NCBI RefSeq assembly: GCF_964340395.1
Contig: NC_135571.1
Location: 9,479,890 to 9,543,889, forward strand
Length of the DNA: 64,000 bases
Origin: Glandiceps talaboti
Taxonomy: Eukaryota > Hemichordata > Enteropneusta > Spengelidae
Direction: 5' to 3'
In this document: positions 44,620-58,760 of the stretch, in pieces
How the letters are laid out: the number at the start of each line of letters is the position of its first letter
Position numbering within the stretch: position 1 is the stretch's first letter
Position numbers and translations under genes: made by a program
Notes under the pieces: generated by a model
The model's input: only the letters and a program-made list of their open reading frames with translations
Database searches by the model: none
What the model was told of the DNA's origin: nothing

Positions 44620-44880
44620 ATAAATCAATGCAAGATAAAAATAAACGTCTTTTACTTTGGCCTCAGACCCCCCCCCCCCCACCTTTAGCTAAATATGCCA
44701 AAATTGAAAACTGCTTCGGACTGTACAATCAATTTCAAATCAGTATGTAGTAGTGTTCTGAATATGAAGCCAGTATGTAGTAGTATGTAGTGTTTGTTGA
44801 CACTTTACTGTATTGTGCATGCATTTACTATAGTGAAAATTCTTCCATTTCTTAATTTTTACATTTTTTAAAGAAATGTT
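44620..44880 (-). mobile_element. fragment related to element P
   Basis: It shares, inverted, the catactgatttgaaattgat segment, the gaagaattttcactatag segment and the tactggctt...ctacatactg repeats of 30909-31570. A C12 run follows. Confidence 0.55.
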
Positions 44881-44984
44881 TGTATTTAAGGCAACAAGAC
44901 AGACCCCATCAAAAGTGAAATAGTTCTTGTAAGATGAGAAGTAAAATGGTTCAAAGAGTTCGGTTTTTTAAAATAAATCCTACA

Positions 44985-45115
44985 ATGATTGAGCTCACAC
45001 CTATTAACAATGACAAGGTTACTAAACTGTAGTAAAAGTAGCTATGATTGAGCTCACACCTAAATAACAATGACAAGGTTACCAGACTGTAGTAAAAATA
45101 GCTATGATAGATAAA
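44985..45115 (+). repeat. 57-bp repeat, two copies
   Basis: atgattgagctcacacctat, then taacaatgacaaggttac, occurs twice (44985 and 45044). Confidence 0.85.
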
Positions 45116-45189
45116 TACCATGTCCAAAGTTAAGTTCCTTAAGTTAAATATTATTGTACAGTACACTATATAACAATTCAGCACATTAA

Positions 45190-45300
45190 GTAAGAGTACA
45201 GTAAATTAAATCACATTATTAAATTGCAGTACAGTACAGTGCAGTACAGTGTAGTACAGTATAGTGCAATACAGTACAGTACAGTACACATTTGCAGTAT
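45190..45300 (+). repeat. (CAGTA)n-like simple repeat
   Basis: cagtacagtacagtgcagta style tract leading into the 24-bp array. Confidence 0.85.
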
Positions 45301-45337
45301 ATACAGCACAGTATAACACAGAAAAGTACAGTGCAGT

Positions 45338-47292
45338 AAAACCACATCAGTCTCCAGTAGTCAAACCACATCAGTATCTAGTAGTCAAACCACATCAGTA
45401 TCTAGTAGTCAAACCACATCAGTATCTGGTAGTCAAACCACATCAGTATCTAGTAGTCAAACCACATCAGTATCTAGTAGTCAAACCACATCAGTATCTA
45501 GTAGTCAAACCACATCAGTATCTAGTAGTCAAACCACATCAGTATCTGGTAGTCAAACCACATCAGTATCTAGTAGTCAAACCACATCAGTATCTAGTAG
45601 TCAAACCACATCAGTATCTAGTAGTCAAACCACATCAGTATCTAGTAGTCAAACCACATCAGTATCTAGTAGTCAAACCACATCAGTATCTAGTAGTCAA
45701 ACCACATCAGTATCTAGTAGTCAAACCACATCAGTATCTAGTAGTCAAACCACATCAGTATCTAGTAGTCAAACCACATCAGTATCTAGTAGTCAAACCA
45801 CATCAGTCTCTAATAGTCAAACCACATCAGTATGTAGTAGTCAAACCACATCAGTATCTAGTAGTCAAACCACATCAGTCTCTAATAGTCAAACCACATC
45901 AGTATGTAGTAGTCAAACCACATCAGTGTCTAGTAGTAAAACCACATCAGTATCCAGTAGTCAAACCACATCAGTATCTAATAGTCAAACCACATCAGTA
46001 TGTAGTAGTCAAACCACATCAGTATCTAGTAGTCAAACCACATCAGTATCTAGTAGTCAAACCACATCAGTATCTAATAGTCAAACCACATCAGTATGTA
46101 GTAGTCAAACCACATCAGTATCTAGTAGTCAAACCACATCAGTATCTGGTAGTAAAACCACATCAGTATCTAGTAGTCAAACCACATCAGTATCTGGTAG
46201 TAAAACCACATCAGTATCTGGTAGTCAAACCACATCAGTATCTGGTAGTCAAACCACATCAGTATCTGGTAGTCAAACCACATCAGTATCTAATAGTCAA
46301 ACCACATCAGTATCTAGTAGTCAAACCACATCAGTATCTAGTAGTCAAACCACATCAGTCTCTAGTAGTCAAACCACATCAGTCTCTAGTAGTCAAACCA
46401 CATCAGTATCTAGTAGTAAAACCACATCAATCTCTAGTAGTAAAACCACATCAGTATCTAGTAGTCAAACCACATCAGTATCTAGTAGTCAAACCACATC
46501 AGTATCTAGTAGTCAAACCACATCAGTATCTAGTAGTCAAACCACATCAGTATCTAGTAGTCAAACCACATCAGTATCTAGTAGTCAAACCACATCAGTA
46601 TCTAGTAGTCAAACCACATCAGTATCTAGTAGTCAAACCACATCAGTCTCTAATAGTCAAACCACATCAGTATGTAGTAGTCAAACCACATCAGTATCTA
46701 GTAGTCAAACCACATCAGTCTCTAATAGTCAAACCACATCAGTATGTAGTAGTCAAACCACATCAGTGTCTAGTAGTAAAACCACATCAGTATCCAGTAG
46801 TCAAACCACATCAGTATCTAATAGTCAAACCACATCAGTATGTAGTAGTCAAACCACATCAGTATCTAGTAGTCAAACCACATCAGTATCTAGTAGTCAA
46901 ACCACATCAGTATCTAATAGTCAAACCACATCAGTATGTAGTAGTCAAACCACATCAGTATCTAGTAGTCAAACCACATCAGTATCTGGTAGTAAAACCA
47001 CATCAGTATCTAGTAGTCAAACCACATCAGTATCTGGTAGTAAAACCACATCAGTATCTGGTAGTCAAACCACATCAGTATCTGGTAGTCAAACCACATC
47101 AGTATCTGGTAGTCAAACCACATCAGTATCTAATAGTCAAACCACATCAGTATCTAGTAGTCAAACCACATCAGTATCTAGTAGTCAAACCACATCAGTC
47201 TCTAGTAGTCAAACCACATCAGTCTCTAGTAGTCAAACCACATCAGTATCTAGTAGTAAAACCACATCAATCTCTAGTAGTAAAACCACATC
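45338..47292 (+). repeat. 24-bp minisatellite, about 81 copies, with an exact 840-bp duplication
   Basis: Units are tcaaaccacatcagta followed by tctagtag, with variants tctaatag, tctggtag, tgtagtag and taaaacc. Segment 45613-46452 appears letter-for-letter identical to 46453-47292, a tandem duplication of 35 units. Two forward frames stay open for over 650 codons (PHQYLVVK and SVSSSQTT octapeptides) because 24 is a multiple of three. No splice or domain context supports translation. Confidence 0.97.
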
Positions 47293-47309
47293 TGTTGCAA
47301 CATGATTGT

Positions 47310-47520
47310 TGAATCTCCAGCTCTGGTGTTTGAGGGTCTCTTAATATAATTGTCATCGTTCCACCAAGTCCACAGCAATTAATATCACAGTTTTTTTATG
47401 ATACAAATACAAATGCTTACTGTGTAAATAAAGATGAAAACCACTATGATCAGCCAATTCGCTATCAAAAGACAAGAACAAAATTATTGATTATAATTCA
47501 GGGTATGATATTGATAAACC
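47310..47520. other. short unique spacer
   Basis: AT-rich sequence between two arrays, with nothing recognised. Confidence 0.5.
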
Positions 47521-47524
47521 ATAA

Positions 47525-48047
47525 ACATACACAATTACAGATACATAAACACAGACACAGACAGATACAAATACAAATACAGACAAAGACACAGACACAG
47601 ACAGACACAGACACAGACACAGACACAGACACAGACACAGACACAGACACAGACACAGACATGGACACATACAGATACAAATACAGACACAGACACAGAC
47701 ACAGACACAGACACAGACACAGACACAGACACAGACATATACACATACACAGATCCAGACATACAAATACAAATAGAGATACATACACACAGACAGGTAA
47801 AGACACAGACACAGACACATACACATACAAATAGAGAGAGAGATGCACACACATACATGTACACATACAGACAGACACAGACACGTACAAATACAAATAC
47901 AAATGCAGAGGGAGATACAAACAGAGACACAAACACATGTACATCAAGCACAAATACAGACACACACACAGACACAGGCAAGTGATACAGATACAGAGAT
48001 AGAGACAGATACAGATAGATATACAGATACAGAATGCAGATACAGAT

Positions 48048-48094
<47 letters not shown>

Positions 48095-48610
48095 CACGTG
48101 TACAGATGGAGATACAGAAACAGATAGAGATACTGATACAAATACAGATACATTTGCAGGTACAGATCAGGTACAGGTACAGGTACAGATACAGGTACAT
48201 ATACAGATATAGATACACGTAGAGGTACAGGTTCAGGTACAGAAACAGGTACAGATACAGATACAGATACAGATACAGATACGGATACAGATACGGATAC
48301 AGATACGGATACGGATACAATACAGATACAGATACAGATACAGATACAGATACAGATACATATACAGATACAGATACAGATACGGATACGGATACAGATA
48401 CAGATACAGATACAGATACAGATACAGGAATAGATACAGATACAGATACAGATACAGATACAGATACAGATACAGAAACATATAGAGGTACAGATACATA
48501 TACAGATACAGATACAGATATAGATATAGATATAGATACAGATACAGATACAGATACAGATACAGATAGTGATACAGATACAGAAACAGATACAGATACA
48601 GGTAAAGATA
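47525..48610 (+). repeat. (GACACA)n / (GATACA)n tract, 1.1 kb
   Basis: Six-base repeats shift from gacaca to gataca with (gaca)n at about 48052-48092. Long frames on both strands are low-complexity artefacts. Confidence 0.97.
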
Positions 48611-48611
48611 T

Positions 48612-48626
48612 ATATATATATGTATG

Positions 48627-48686
<60 letters not shown>

Positions 48687-48720
48687 TATATATAGATATA
48701 TATATATAGATAGATATATA
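48612..48720 (+). repeat. (TA)n tract
   Basis: tatata runs with a few gata interruptions, 180 bp before the gap. Confidence 0.97.
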
Positions 48721-48900
48721 TAGATATACACACTGAATTAGGTACAGATATGTAAATACAGATAAACACAGATACGCATACAGATATTAAGTTACAGTTA
48801 AAAATCTAAAGATAAGGAATTTGATTTTTCACATGTATATGTGGCTCCCACAAACAGTAAAATAAGTATAAATGTGTAAAATGATTATGAAAATTAGGAC

Positions 48901-49000
48901 NNNNNNNNNNNNNNNNNNNNNNNNNNNNNNNNNNNNNNNNNNNNNNNNNNNNNNNNNNNNNNNNNNNNNNNNNNNNNNNNNNNNNNNNNNNNNNNNNNNN
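48901..49000. other. assembly gap (100 N)
   Basis: Exactly 100 N, the usual placeholder for a gap of unknown size, next to a (TA)n/(GATACA)n region that is hard to assemble. Confidence 0.99.
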
Positions 49001-50672
<1,672 letters not shown>

Positions 50673-50699
50673 TTCTTGAAATTTGAAGATGTTGGCTTA

Positions 50700-51840
50700 A
50701 AAATGCCTGCGTTTATACAATCCCTGAGTCCGTACCCATTTTGTACAAATCTATACAAGGATATCTACAGAAATCTATTTACATTTGCATAAAAGACAGC
50801 GTCATATTATTCTGGAGGTCGAACATATGGTTGGTCCAGAACTGTTTCACCTTGATTACTCATTTTCTATTCTTCTCCCTGAGGGAAATCATTTCCTCTG
50901 AGTACATATTAGCAGGAAAACGGTTGCAAATTACTTCCTGTCATCATATCATTAAGTACAAGAAACAGATGTTCGTAAACATCTTTCGAAACATTATCTT
51001 TTGGAGTCAACATATAAAGAAAGAACCATGGTCTGTGCAGAGTTCCTGTATTCTGACCGTCATTGCATAATTGATGCAATTGTCTCCATGGCAACATTAT
51101 GCAAATTGCCATTTATATATACAATTCATGACTTGATTACACCTATTGTCGATATGCAAATTAGGCAAACACTTTGAACTATGATATACAAAATGTTTCT
51201 GTTCTATTTGTAACCCAGTATCATGTGACAGAATAAACAAGGTCGACGGTCATAGACCACGTTCAATGTCCTTACACATCCATAACTATATATTTTCTGA
51301 AAGCTCTTGATTCACTCTTTTCAATGAAATGGGTAACATGTTTTTTTACTTTCGGTCACGTGACTTGTACATACGTGATAATTTGCATTTTTGGTTTTTA
51401 TAAAAATTAGCTCCTAATTCAAATTACGATCAACAATAGAAAACAACGCACGATATTTATCACCAAGTCTCAAGATCTTTCCTATCTGATTTTGTTACGA
51501 AGAAATATAAATATAAAAAATAGTATAAAAATATATGTCATAATAACTGAAAATGGCGACTTTTTGTTGACCTTTGGCCTAATTATGATATTTTGATATC
51601 CAAAACTTTTTACAAAATATTTGTAATTGACTCATTATTCATAATATACAGTGTGTAACATGTAAATATGACTTTGACATGGTTTTATAGGCAGCAAGTA
51701 TTAAGCCTACCAAAACATGTGTTTACCCATTGCAATACATGGTATTTCGGTTTTCTCACGATATAATAAAATGTCCAGGGGTGCGCCAGTGCCACCCGTC
51801 AGATATGCTAACAGGATACCTTTCTGAGGTGGAATCTGCA
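50700..51840. other. intergenic or 5' region of the MARCH-type gene, nothing recognised
   Basis: No further exon recognised. A short match ctccatggcaac.ttatgcaaa and AT-rich sequence only. Confidence 0.4.
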
Positions 51841-51919
51841 ATGTATGTATGTATGTATGTATGCATGCATGCATGCATGTACGTACGTACGTACGTACGT
51901 ATGTACGTGTGTATGTATG

Positions 51920-51952
<33 letters not shown>
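51841..51952 (+). repeat. (TATG)n/(CATG)n/(TACG)n microsatellite
   Basis: Four-base repeat changing from tatg to catg to tacg and back, ending about 50 bp before a T11 run. Confidence 0.95.
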
Positions 51953-52390
51953 GTGTGAAAAAAGTTCCAGTCTCAAAGTTGAAGGCCCCTGTTAGCTTTT
52001 TTTTTTTTTAAATTTATAACCGCCAAATATTACACATAGCACTGTCACTACTCGCAATTGTACTACAAATTACAATCATGTTCAATTTATATTTTGCTCA
52101 TAAATTCCGTCCAAACATTGTGGGGCAGGGTTGGCATGGTAACAAAATGATGAGCTAGGCTTTTAAACAATTTCATTTTTGAAGACCAAAATACAAACCC
52201 ATCCTTCCCGGCATAAAGAAACAAGGAAATTTTGCCAAAACGCCAACTCATTTTAAACCTGGTAGCCGACAAAATTCATCCACACTTGCCTACAGATCGT
52301 CCTGACCTACCATACATCGTGCAGTCAAGGCCTGTAGGTCAGCAGTACTTGAACCCTAGGTCAAAGGTCAAAGTTGAATGTTACCTTTTA

Positions 52391-52741
52391 TACCTTAAAG
52401 TGGCCATTTTGATGAGGTTTGGATAATCATTTTAGATTTTGGATTTATAAAACAATTTTATCATGGCTTCCTACTTGAAAAAAACCAACGTGAAACAACA
52501 TTGACAAAGTTTGTGTTTACTCAATACATTGCAAAAAAGCTAAAAAATGTGTCAAAAGTTTATTATAGTACAACAACAACGATTTTACACATTTATCATT
52601 CTTTTGCAATTTATTGAGTTCCTTGGCATGTGTTGTTATACATTAACTTTTCAAGAAGGAAGCCATAATAAAACTGTTTTATGAATTAAAACTCCAAAAA
52701 GAATACAAAATCCTGCCTGATCCATATGACCACTTTAATAA
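52391..52741. mobile_element. terminal-inverted-repeat element S
   Basis: taccttaaagtggccatttt pairs with gaccactttaataac at the right. The arms also share ttataaaacaattttatcat, ggcttccta.ttgaaaa / ttttcaagaaggaagcc and aataaaactgttttat. It is about 350 bp. Confidence 0.75.
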
Positions 52742-53324
52742 CGCCTACCGACGCTACTCAGCCAGACATTAAACCGAGCTAAATGACATGTAATGTCCCT
52801 ATTATTATGATCAGGATATACAATTTTTTGAAAATTATCCCAATTAGATGTTATTCTTGACTGAAGTACGGAAACACAGATTTCTTCACGCCTATAGTGT
52901 ACAAATTGCCCTGGACAACCTATTTCCGACGCGACCCCCAGCGAGTTTAATTCCATGACAGGATATCATTACCTTCACAGTCATTTGAAAAATGGTTGAG
53001 AGTGAACCTGCCAACGGGTTTAACTTGAGTAGTTTGGCCTGCCTAATACCAACTGGTGTTACATCTATAGCTTTCTTATTGAAACAGAAGTCAGAATTTG
53101 GCGTACTTTTAGAAATATTGACGACAAAGACGACTCGAGTTACAATCCCGAGGTTCAACAATGTACATATTAATAGTATGGTACGTTTGACGTTCACTCC
53201 ATGCAATAAGTCATTTGTGAAGGGGTTGTGATAAGTAAGTTGGGTAAACTTGCTGTCAGTGTCTGTGGTTACCGATTGGTCCCCGTTAGAAAGTACTGGT
53301 TAATAATTTACCTTACATGACAAC

Positions 53325-53396
53325 ATATATATAGATGTTAGTCTCAGCATTTCTAACTTCACACAATCCACGCATCGATCACTGGTCCCTCAAATC
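53325..53396 (+). promoter_or_regulatory. Ly6-like gene 1 TATA box and untranslated first exon
   Basis: TATATATA (about 53326-53333) lies some 30 bp before ttctaacttcacacaatcca, and the block ends ggtccctcaaatc|gtaagtatt, a strong donor. The whole block (52990-53600) is conserved at 58940-59440 upstream of gene 2, which supports promoter plus 5' UTR exon 1 (about 53357-53396). The start site is inferred. Confidence 0.55.
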
Positions 53397-55488
53397 GTAA
53401 GTATTCAATTCTCTATTTTACGTTCTTTTCGTTTGTTAGGATTTTTGTCATTAAGTTAGCTCGTAAAAAACATCACGTTAAAGTGTCTTATCGTGGACTA
53501 CCTATAGAGAATATACAGTGATGTAAATATGGATGATTTTATTAACAATTACACAGTACTGTTTGGGGCTGTGTTATGGCCAAATTTAAGAATACTTTTA
53601 CGCCTTTATCTGTTTGTAGCCATCGTATAAGCAAGGTTGAATCAGCATACTTGCATTTGGTATAATAAATGAGTGTGGAAAAACTAGAAGTTATTAAGTT
53701 AAAAGTTACAGGTATGTCGAGTACTTTTTAGGGTCATTATATACACAGGGACAGAGTGTGTTTTTGATTTCACACACAATTGCGTTTTTCTCCCTTACTT
53801 AAATTTAGGATACCTACCTATATAGTGTTTTACATGCATATGATTATTCATTTAAAATATTTTAGCAAATATTGAAAAAAAAACACTTCTTTTTTCTAAT
53901 TTGAAGAAAAGGTGTGTTAATGTCTGTCATTTTTAGTTGCATTTGAAAGACATGAATGATTTAGTTAGTAACACGAACTATAGTAAAATAGTTTGATTGC
54001 AACTACTGCCAAATTGTTGGATTAGCTTTGTCAGGATCATCACCACCAAACGTTTCAAAATATACTCTTGAAACAGAATTATTCGCGACTCCGAGACGGA
54101 AATTATTTCCTGCATAGTCAACAATTTGCAACTGCTAATAATCACTTGCATTATATGATAAACAGAGATCAAAGTGTTCAGCAAGTGTAACAGTCGTACA
54201 CATTTAAACGTGATACGTGTTTTTAAAGATTTTTTCTTCAAACTTCAACTGCAAAACTGTATGTATATGTATATATACACGTCTGGCCTGCGCACTGTTG
54301 TTACCATACCAACCGTTGTCATGTACACACAAATAAACATACACACAAGCAAGCACACACACACACTTGAAAAGTCATTTAAAATCTTTAAATAATGTAC
54401 TCGATATTTTATGACTCCAATGTTTATTACTCTGCAGAGTCGAGTTTAGAGTCGATGGTATCTATAAGTGATAGTTTTATAGACTAACAGTTCACTATAT
54501 ACATTATACATTGGAATGTCAATAACACTATATAAATTTATTGCCGGCAATGCAGAATTGATTTGTTGGTTTACTCGTGTTATAAATACCATGAACCATG
54601 GAAGTATAACCCACGGGTTATACTTCCATGCATGAACTATCCATAAAACTCTTGATTTCACTGCAGGTAATTTTTGGACATTTTGTTGACGTCTATCGTG
54701 TGTATGTATAATTCAACGCCTGACAAAAACATTTCCGAATTTGTTCAGGAAATAAACTGTTCAATTTACCCTATTTTCAGTTAAATCAATGACAAGTGGT
54801 CACCTCATAAATCTTTGAAACATGTACAGAGCCCAATATATCAAGATTTTCAAAATCAAATATGGCCGTCGAATACTGTGGTAGCGAGGCCAGAGACATA
54901 ATATGCTCGAAGCACAAAATGTGTTTTTTTTGAGCAACAATGCTAAAGAACTTAAATGGGTTACTGTTAGTATTTTTTACATATCCTACATTTATGATAT
55001 ACGTACTGTTACAGACTTAACAAATTTTCTTTACTTTGTTGTGATCGGAAGTGTATTTTTTCAATGCTAAAATCTGCCATTGTTGTACTCTAACTGTACA
55101 TACAGGGCTTAACCACTGAAAAAAGCCAAAATTCATTGGATTAGAAAACAAAATATCAGTTGGTGGTAACTTTATGGAAAATTGTGCGATTGTCAGATTC
55201 CTTGCTAAGAAGACTGAAAGTGTCAAATTTCTGTTATTATTTCAAAAGGTTCATGCAGAAGTTTTGGCAAAATTTACCAATGTTTGAAGAGTTTGATTTT
55301 CAGTGAAATTCGTTGCCAAGGCGATTATACCTTAGGGTGTGGTTTTATTATATGACTTTATGTGTTTAGCGTTACACTTTTCTATCTCACAATTATTGTT
55401 TATTTGGTAATTTTATGTTTAGGAACACATAGCCAACACTATGAACAGTTTTACTTGACTAATATTATATTTTCTTTTAGTATTTCAG
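53397..55488 (+). other. Ly6-like gene 1 intron 1
   Basis: Parts (53500-53870) are homologous to gene 2 intron 1 (59330-59680). The rest includes diverged mobile-element sequence (54855-55330) and inverted ttgaaacgtttggtg-type segments. No exon seen. Confidence 0.5.
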
Positions 55489-55545
55489 GAGAAAAGTGTT
55501 AAACTAGAACAATGGCATATTCCACCCTGCTGTCTTTTTTCATTG
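55489..55545 (+). CDS. Ly6-like gene 1, exon 2 (start codon, signal peptide)
   Basis: The acceptor is tagtatttcag. ATG is at 55512 after acaatgg and encodes MAYSTLLSFFI. The donor is tcattg|gtaggt, leaving phase 1. CDS begins at 55512; the first 23 nt are 5' UTR. Confidence 0.88.
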
Positions 55546-55715
55546 GTAGGTTTTGAATATACACTTTGAACAATTCTGAGTTTGTTTTAAATGTATGTCT
55601 GTCGGTCTATCTGTCTCCCTCCCTCTGTCTGTCCGTAGTATTTGCATTCATCTCTGTGAATGATGTTGTCTCTGCCATGCTGTCTCTGCTCCCCTATTAT
55701 TTTATATGCCCCATG

Positions 55716-55798
<83 letters not shown>

Positions 55799-55820
55799 GC
55801 CTGTATGTATTCTACTTTCC

Positions 55821-55870
<50 letters not shown>

Positions 55871-55884
55871 CTTTCCTTCCTGCC

Positions 55885-55955
<71 letters not shown>

Positions 55956-55976
55956 GTATGTATGTATGTTTCTGTC

Positions 55977-56049
<73 letters not shown>

Positions 56050-57886
56050 GGTATATTTTTGTTGTTGACTACTCGAGGCTAAGAGAAAACACTTTTGTTT
56101 TGTATGATTCAATTTTATTTTATTTCTTGCATATATCCCTGTAGTCGCTGTTCTCTACTATTATTGTATTGCCCTGGATTGTTATGTGTGTACTGATGAT
56201 GAAATGAATCAAGTCGAGTGTCAAGACAATTATGACAAAGATGAAAATAAAGTGACATGTGACGAAAATTTGTATGAAGACCCTCAATGTTCAGTAAGTA
56301 TTCAGTTTCAAACTGCACTATTTTTCACACAGAAAAATTATAATTTTTTTTTAAAAATCTACCCACCCACCTATTCTAAAATTGAGCGTAATTGGAACTA
56401 CACAATTTTTTTATTACGCCTAAAAAAAAAATTTATACTAACTGTTGGCAAATACTGAAACAAACCAAAACACTGTCATCAAATCAAATTATTTAGAACA
56501 CTGACGTACCTTGAATGAATCCTGAATTTTTTCATAATGATAAAATAATATTAAATGGTATGGCATGCAACAATATACTTCGAGGATTTTTCTCATTCTT
56601 AATTTTTTGATTTCAAATTCAATTGTGATCAGGAGAGGGTATTGTTATCATCTTAACATGTTAAAATAACATCAGATAGTACTCTTTTAGTCCACCCTCA
56701 CCCCCGAAATCAAATGGTGTAACCCTAACATACTTTTGTTGTGTTTCAGGTTCTCCGAAGACTCACTGCTGCTGATGGTGAATTCCATGACTTTCAAAGG
56801 GCATGTCTTCCTAAAGCAATGTGTGCAAACGCATGTCAACAACGGACAGTTGAAAGTAAGACTCCATAATTGATTAGCATTGTTGTTTCGTGTTTTAAAT
56901 TCTCTCAATTCCTCCGTCGTTTATTTGCGGGGATTTTTCGTATATTTTATGTTTGTTTGTTTGTTTGTTTGTTTGTTTGTTTATCATCTTGTTTATCTTG
57001 TTGTATTGATAACTCAATTTAAGATGTTATTAGTTATTGGATTAGTTATTAGTCCAAATACAGACTTGGGTAATAATAGTAGCGCTATCATCACGACTAC
57101 AGTCGTTGAGGGCGCTAAACACAAGCTGTGTTTTTTGGGCGCGCGTTGGTCTCGCATATTAAAAAAAATACTCGTAGTATTCTATTTACTGAATCATATC
57201 TAACCATCACTTGCAATAGGGAACTTGCAAACCGCCATGTTGAATGTTGCATCATGGGAAATTTGATAATAAATACTAATCAATTAGCATTGTAAACAAT
57301 AACGTTACATTGTTTATAACCAGGAATGATCAATTCATAGTCACACTGATCTTTGTGGGAGGTTAATTTTATCAGTAGCTCCAGATTAGGTATTATGATA
57401 ACCACAGATAATCCCATAGTCCTTTGCATCTGAGCATGCTCAGTTTGGATTGCAAGTTCCCTATTGACTGAACTCAAACCTAATGACGTAATTCATTGTA
57501 CGTATAAAAAATGTTGAGGAAATACCTACTATCACCCAACCAACAGTTTTATCAATGCCAGAACACAAATTGTATTAATGTCATAGAAGGTATGTATTTA
57601 CATTACAATTTACACTAGAATGGAGCTTTTAGCCTATTTTCACTCGAGTACAAATCTTATAAATTCTGCTTGTGTCCCTTTAAAGTGCATTGCATTTAGT
57701 TTTTTGTCAACAAAATATAAATTCTTACCTGTATAATTATTTTCAGATGTCACCTATGATGGATGCCAACAGTGCTGTGATTCGGATCTTTGCAATACTG
57801 GTAACCCTGGAATCAAAGTGATACCGAATCTTAGTACGATGATGATTCTGATGCTAATGACAGTTGTGTCATTCTTCGCCATCTAA
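55512..57886 (+). CDS. Ly6/uPAR-domain GPI-anchored protein, gene 1
   Basis: Four coding exons join in frame to 142 residues: an N-terminal signal peptide (MAYSTLLSFFIVAVLYYYC), a cysteine-rich LU domain beginning LDCYVC and ending CCDSDLCN, and a C-terminal hydrophobic segment (LSTMMILMLMTVVSFFAI) typical of a GPI-anchor signal. LU domains are three-finger folds held by paired cysteines, usually on the outer cell surface. Twelve cysteines are present including one in the signal region. The function is not identifiable from sequence. The gene is a tandem duplicate of the next one, about 4.7 kb apart. Confidence 0.92.
55722..56046 (+). repeat. (CTTT)n and (CTGT)n microsatellites
   Basis: ctttcttt runs (55722-55798), then ctgtctgt runs (55820-56046), in intron 2 of gene 1. 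Multi-frame open frames are artefacts. Confidence 0.97.
56145..56293 (+). CDS. Ly6-like gene 1, exon 3
   Basis: The acceptor is atatccctgtag and the donor aatgttca|gtaagt. It is 149 nt. It encodes the end of the signal peptide and LDCYVCTDDEMNQVECQDNY to the CS at the exon end. The preceding intron holds (CTTT)n and (CTGT)n tracts. Confidence 0.9.
56338..56430. mobile_element. MITE family T, half copy
   Basis: aaaaatctacccacccacct, attctaaaattgagcgtaat and ggaactacacaatttttt match the right half of 58384-58760. Confidence 0.6.
56750..56855 (+). CDS. Ly6-like gene 1, exon 4
   Basis: The acceptor is ttgtgtttcag and the donor gttgaaa|gtaaga. It is 106 nt, phase 0 to 1. It encodes the central LU loop region including RACLPKAMCANACQQ. 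Confidence 0.9.
57214..57466. mobile_element. MITE family D, copy 2, nested in family C
   Basis: CAATAGGGAACTTGCAA at the left is exactly the reverse complement of the right end. It is 253 bp. It directly abuts a 5'-truncated family C element, so it probably inserted into it. Both lie in intron 4 of Ly6-like gene 1 and are absent from gene 2. Confidence 0.9.
57467..57684. mobile_element. MITE family C, truncated copy 3
   Basis: It begins inside the family (actgaactcaaacctaatga) and ends ttctgcttgtgtccctttaa. It shares ordered blocks with 7150-7401. Confidence 0.75.
57747..57886 (+). CDS. Ly6-like gene 1, exon 5 (CCxSDLCN and GPI signal)
   Basis: The acceptor is aattattttcag. It encodes VTYDGCQQCCDSDLCN and the hydrophobic C terminus, with stop TAA at 57884-57886. 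The polyadenylation signal AATAAA is at 58099-58104. Confidence 0.93.
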
Positions 57887-58098
57887 TAGTAATACCAATC
57901 AGTCGATGTATGCGTATCAAGAACAAATGATTTCTCACAAAACTATATCTTCAAGATTATTGTTTGAAACTTTTGTGCATCGCATTTCTGTTTTTGTTTT
58001 CTTGTTTGTGTTTACATTTTTCAAACTCTAAACATGGTTGCATCATTACATGTGAAGTCATGATTGCAAAGGCTGAGAATCGAATGTTAAGTTTTGGT

Positions 58099-58104
58099 AA
58101 TAAA
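58099..58104 (+). terminator. poly(A) signal, Ly6-like gene 1
   Basis: AATAAA in gttttggtaataaagtgat, conserved at the matching place in gene 2. Confidence 0.7.
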
Positions 58105-58383
58105 GTGATTTTTATAATATTTACACAATGACAAAAAATGACCAAAATAATTTTTTTTGATGTGTGTGATAAAGTTTAGATGAAATATAAGTAAGTAACG
58201 CTCATAGGGGTGTGTAGTATTTCTTAGATTGTTGTTTCCCTTGTCTACAGTTTAGATATGGCAACGTTTTGACTTGAATACATTTCCCCTACCTCTACGG
58301 AAAGAACACTAAGTATAGAGCATAAATTGATACATTTGTAGCAGCATGATTCGTCTGATGTTTTCCTTAGGAAAACAGTCTAA

Positions 58384-58760
58384 GGCCAAATAAAAAAGTT
58401 GTTTGGTTCCGGTTACCCGACCCCACCTAGTTTTTCACGCCGACCCTAAACTTTTTTTTTACGTATTCGAGAAAAAAAATAATAAAATCGCAAAAATTGT
58501 GAAATCTCACGAGAAATAGTGGATGTGGAAACTGACATCAACTCAAAAAGACAAAATAAAACTGTTCTTCCAATCTATAATGACTGTACATCTGATAGGA
58601 AGAAATAAACAACGCAGAGACCATTTGGAAAACAATGGAAAACCTGAACTACACGCTCACACATGAAAAAAAATATAATATAATAAAACAAAAAATCTAC
58701 CTACCCCACCTATTTTGAAATTTAATGTAATCGGAACCACACAATATTTTTTTACGCCGA
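58384..58760. mobile_element. MITE family T, copy 2
   Basis: ggccaaataaaaaagttgtt, then tggttccgg, pairs with cggaaccacacaat, then tttttttacgcc. It lies between the two Ly6-like genes. Confidence 0.7.

Noticed and set aside
45264-47312. A 682-codon frame (PHQYLVVK repeats)
   Set aside because: A second forward frame is equally open, and variation among units shows no preference for silent changes in this frame. It is treated as a minisatellite.
47525-48730. Long low-complexity frames (Tyr/Ile/Leu, Val/Ser, Thr/Asp)
   Set aside because: Products of six-base and two-base repeats with no coding features.
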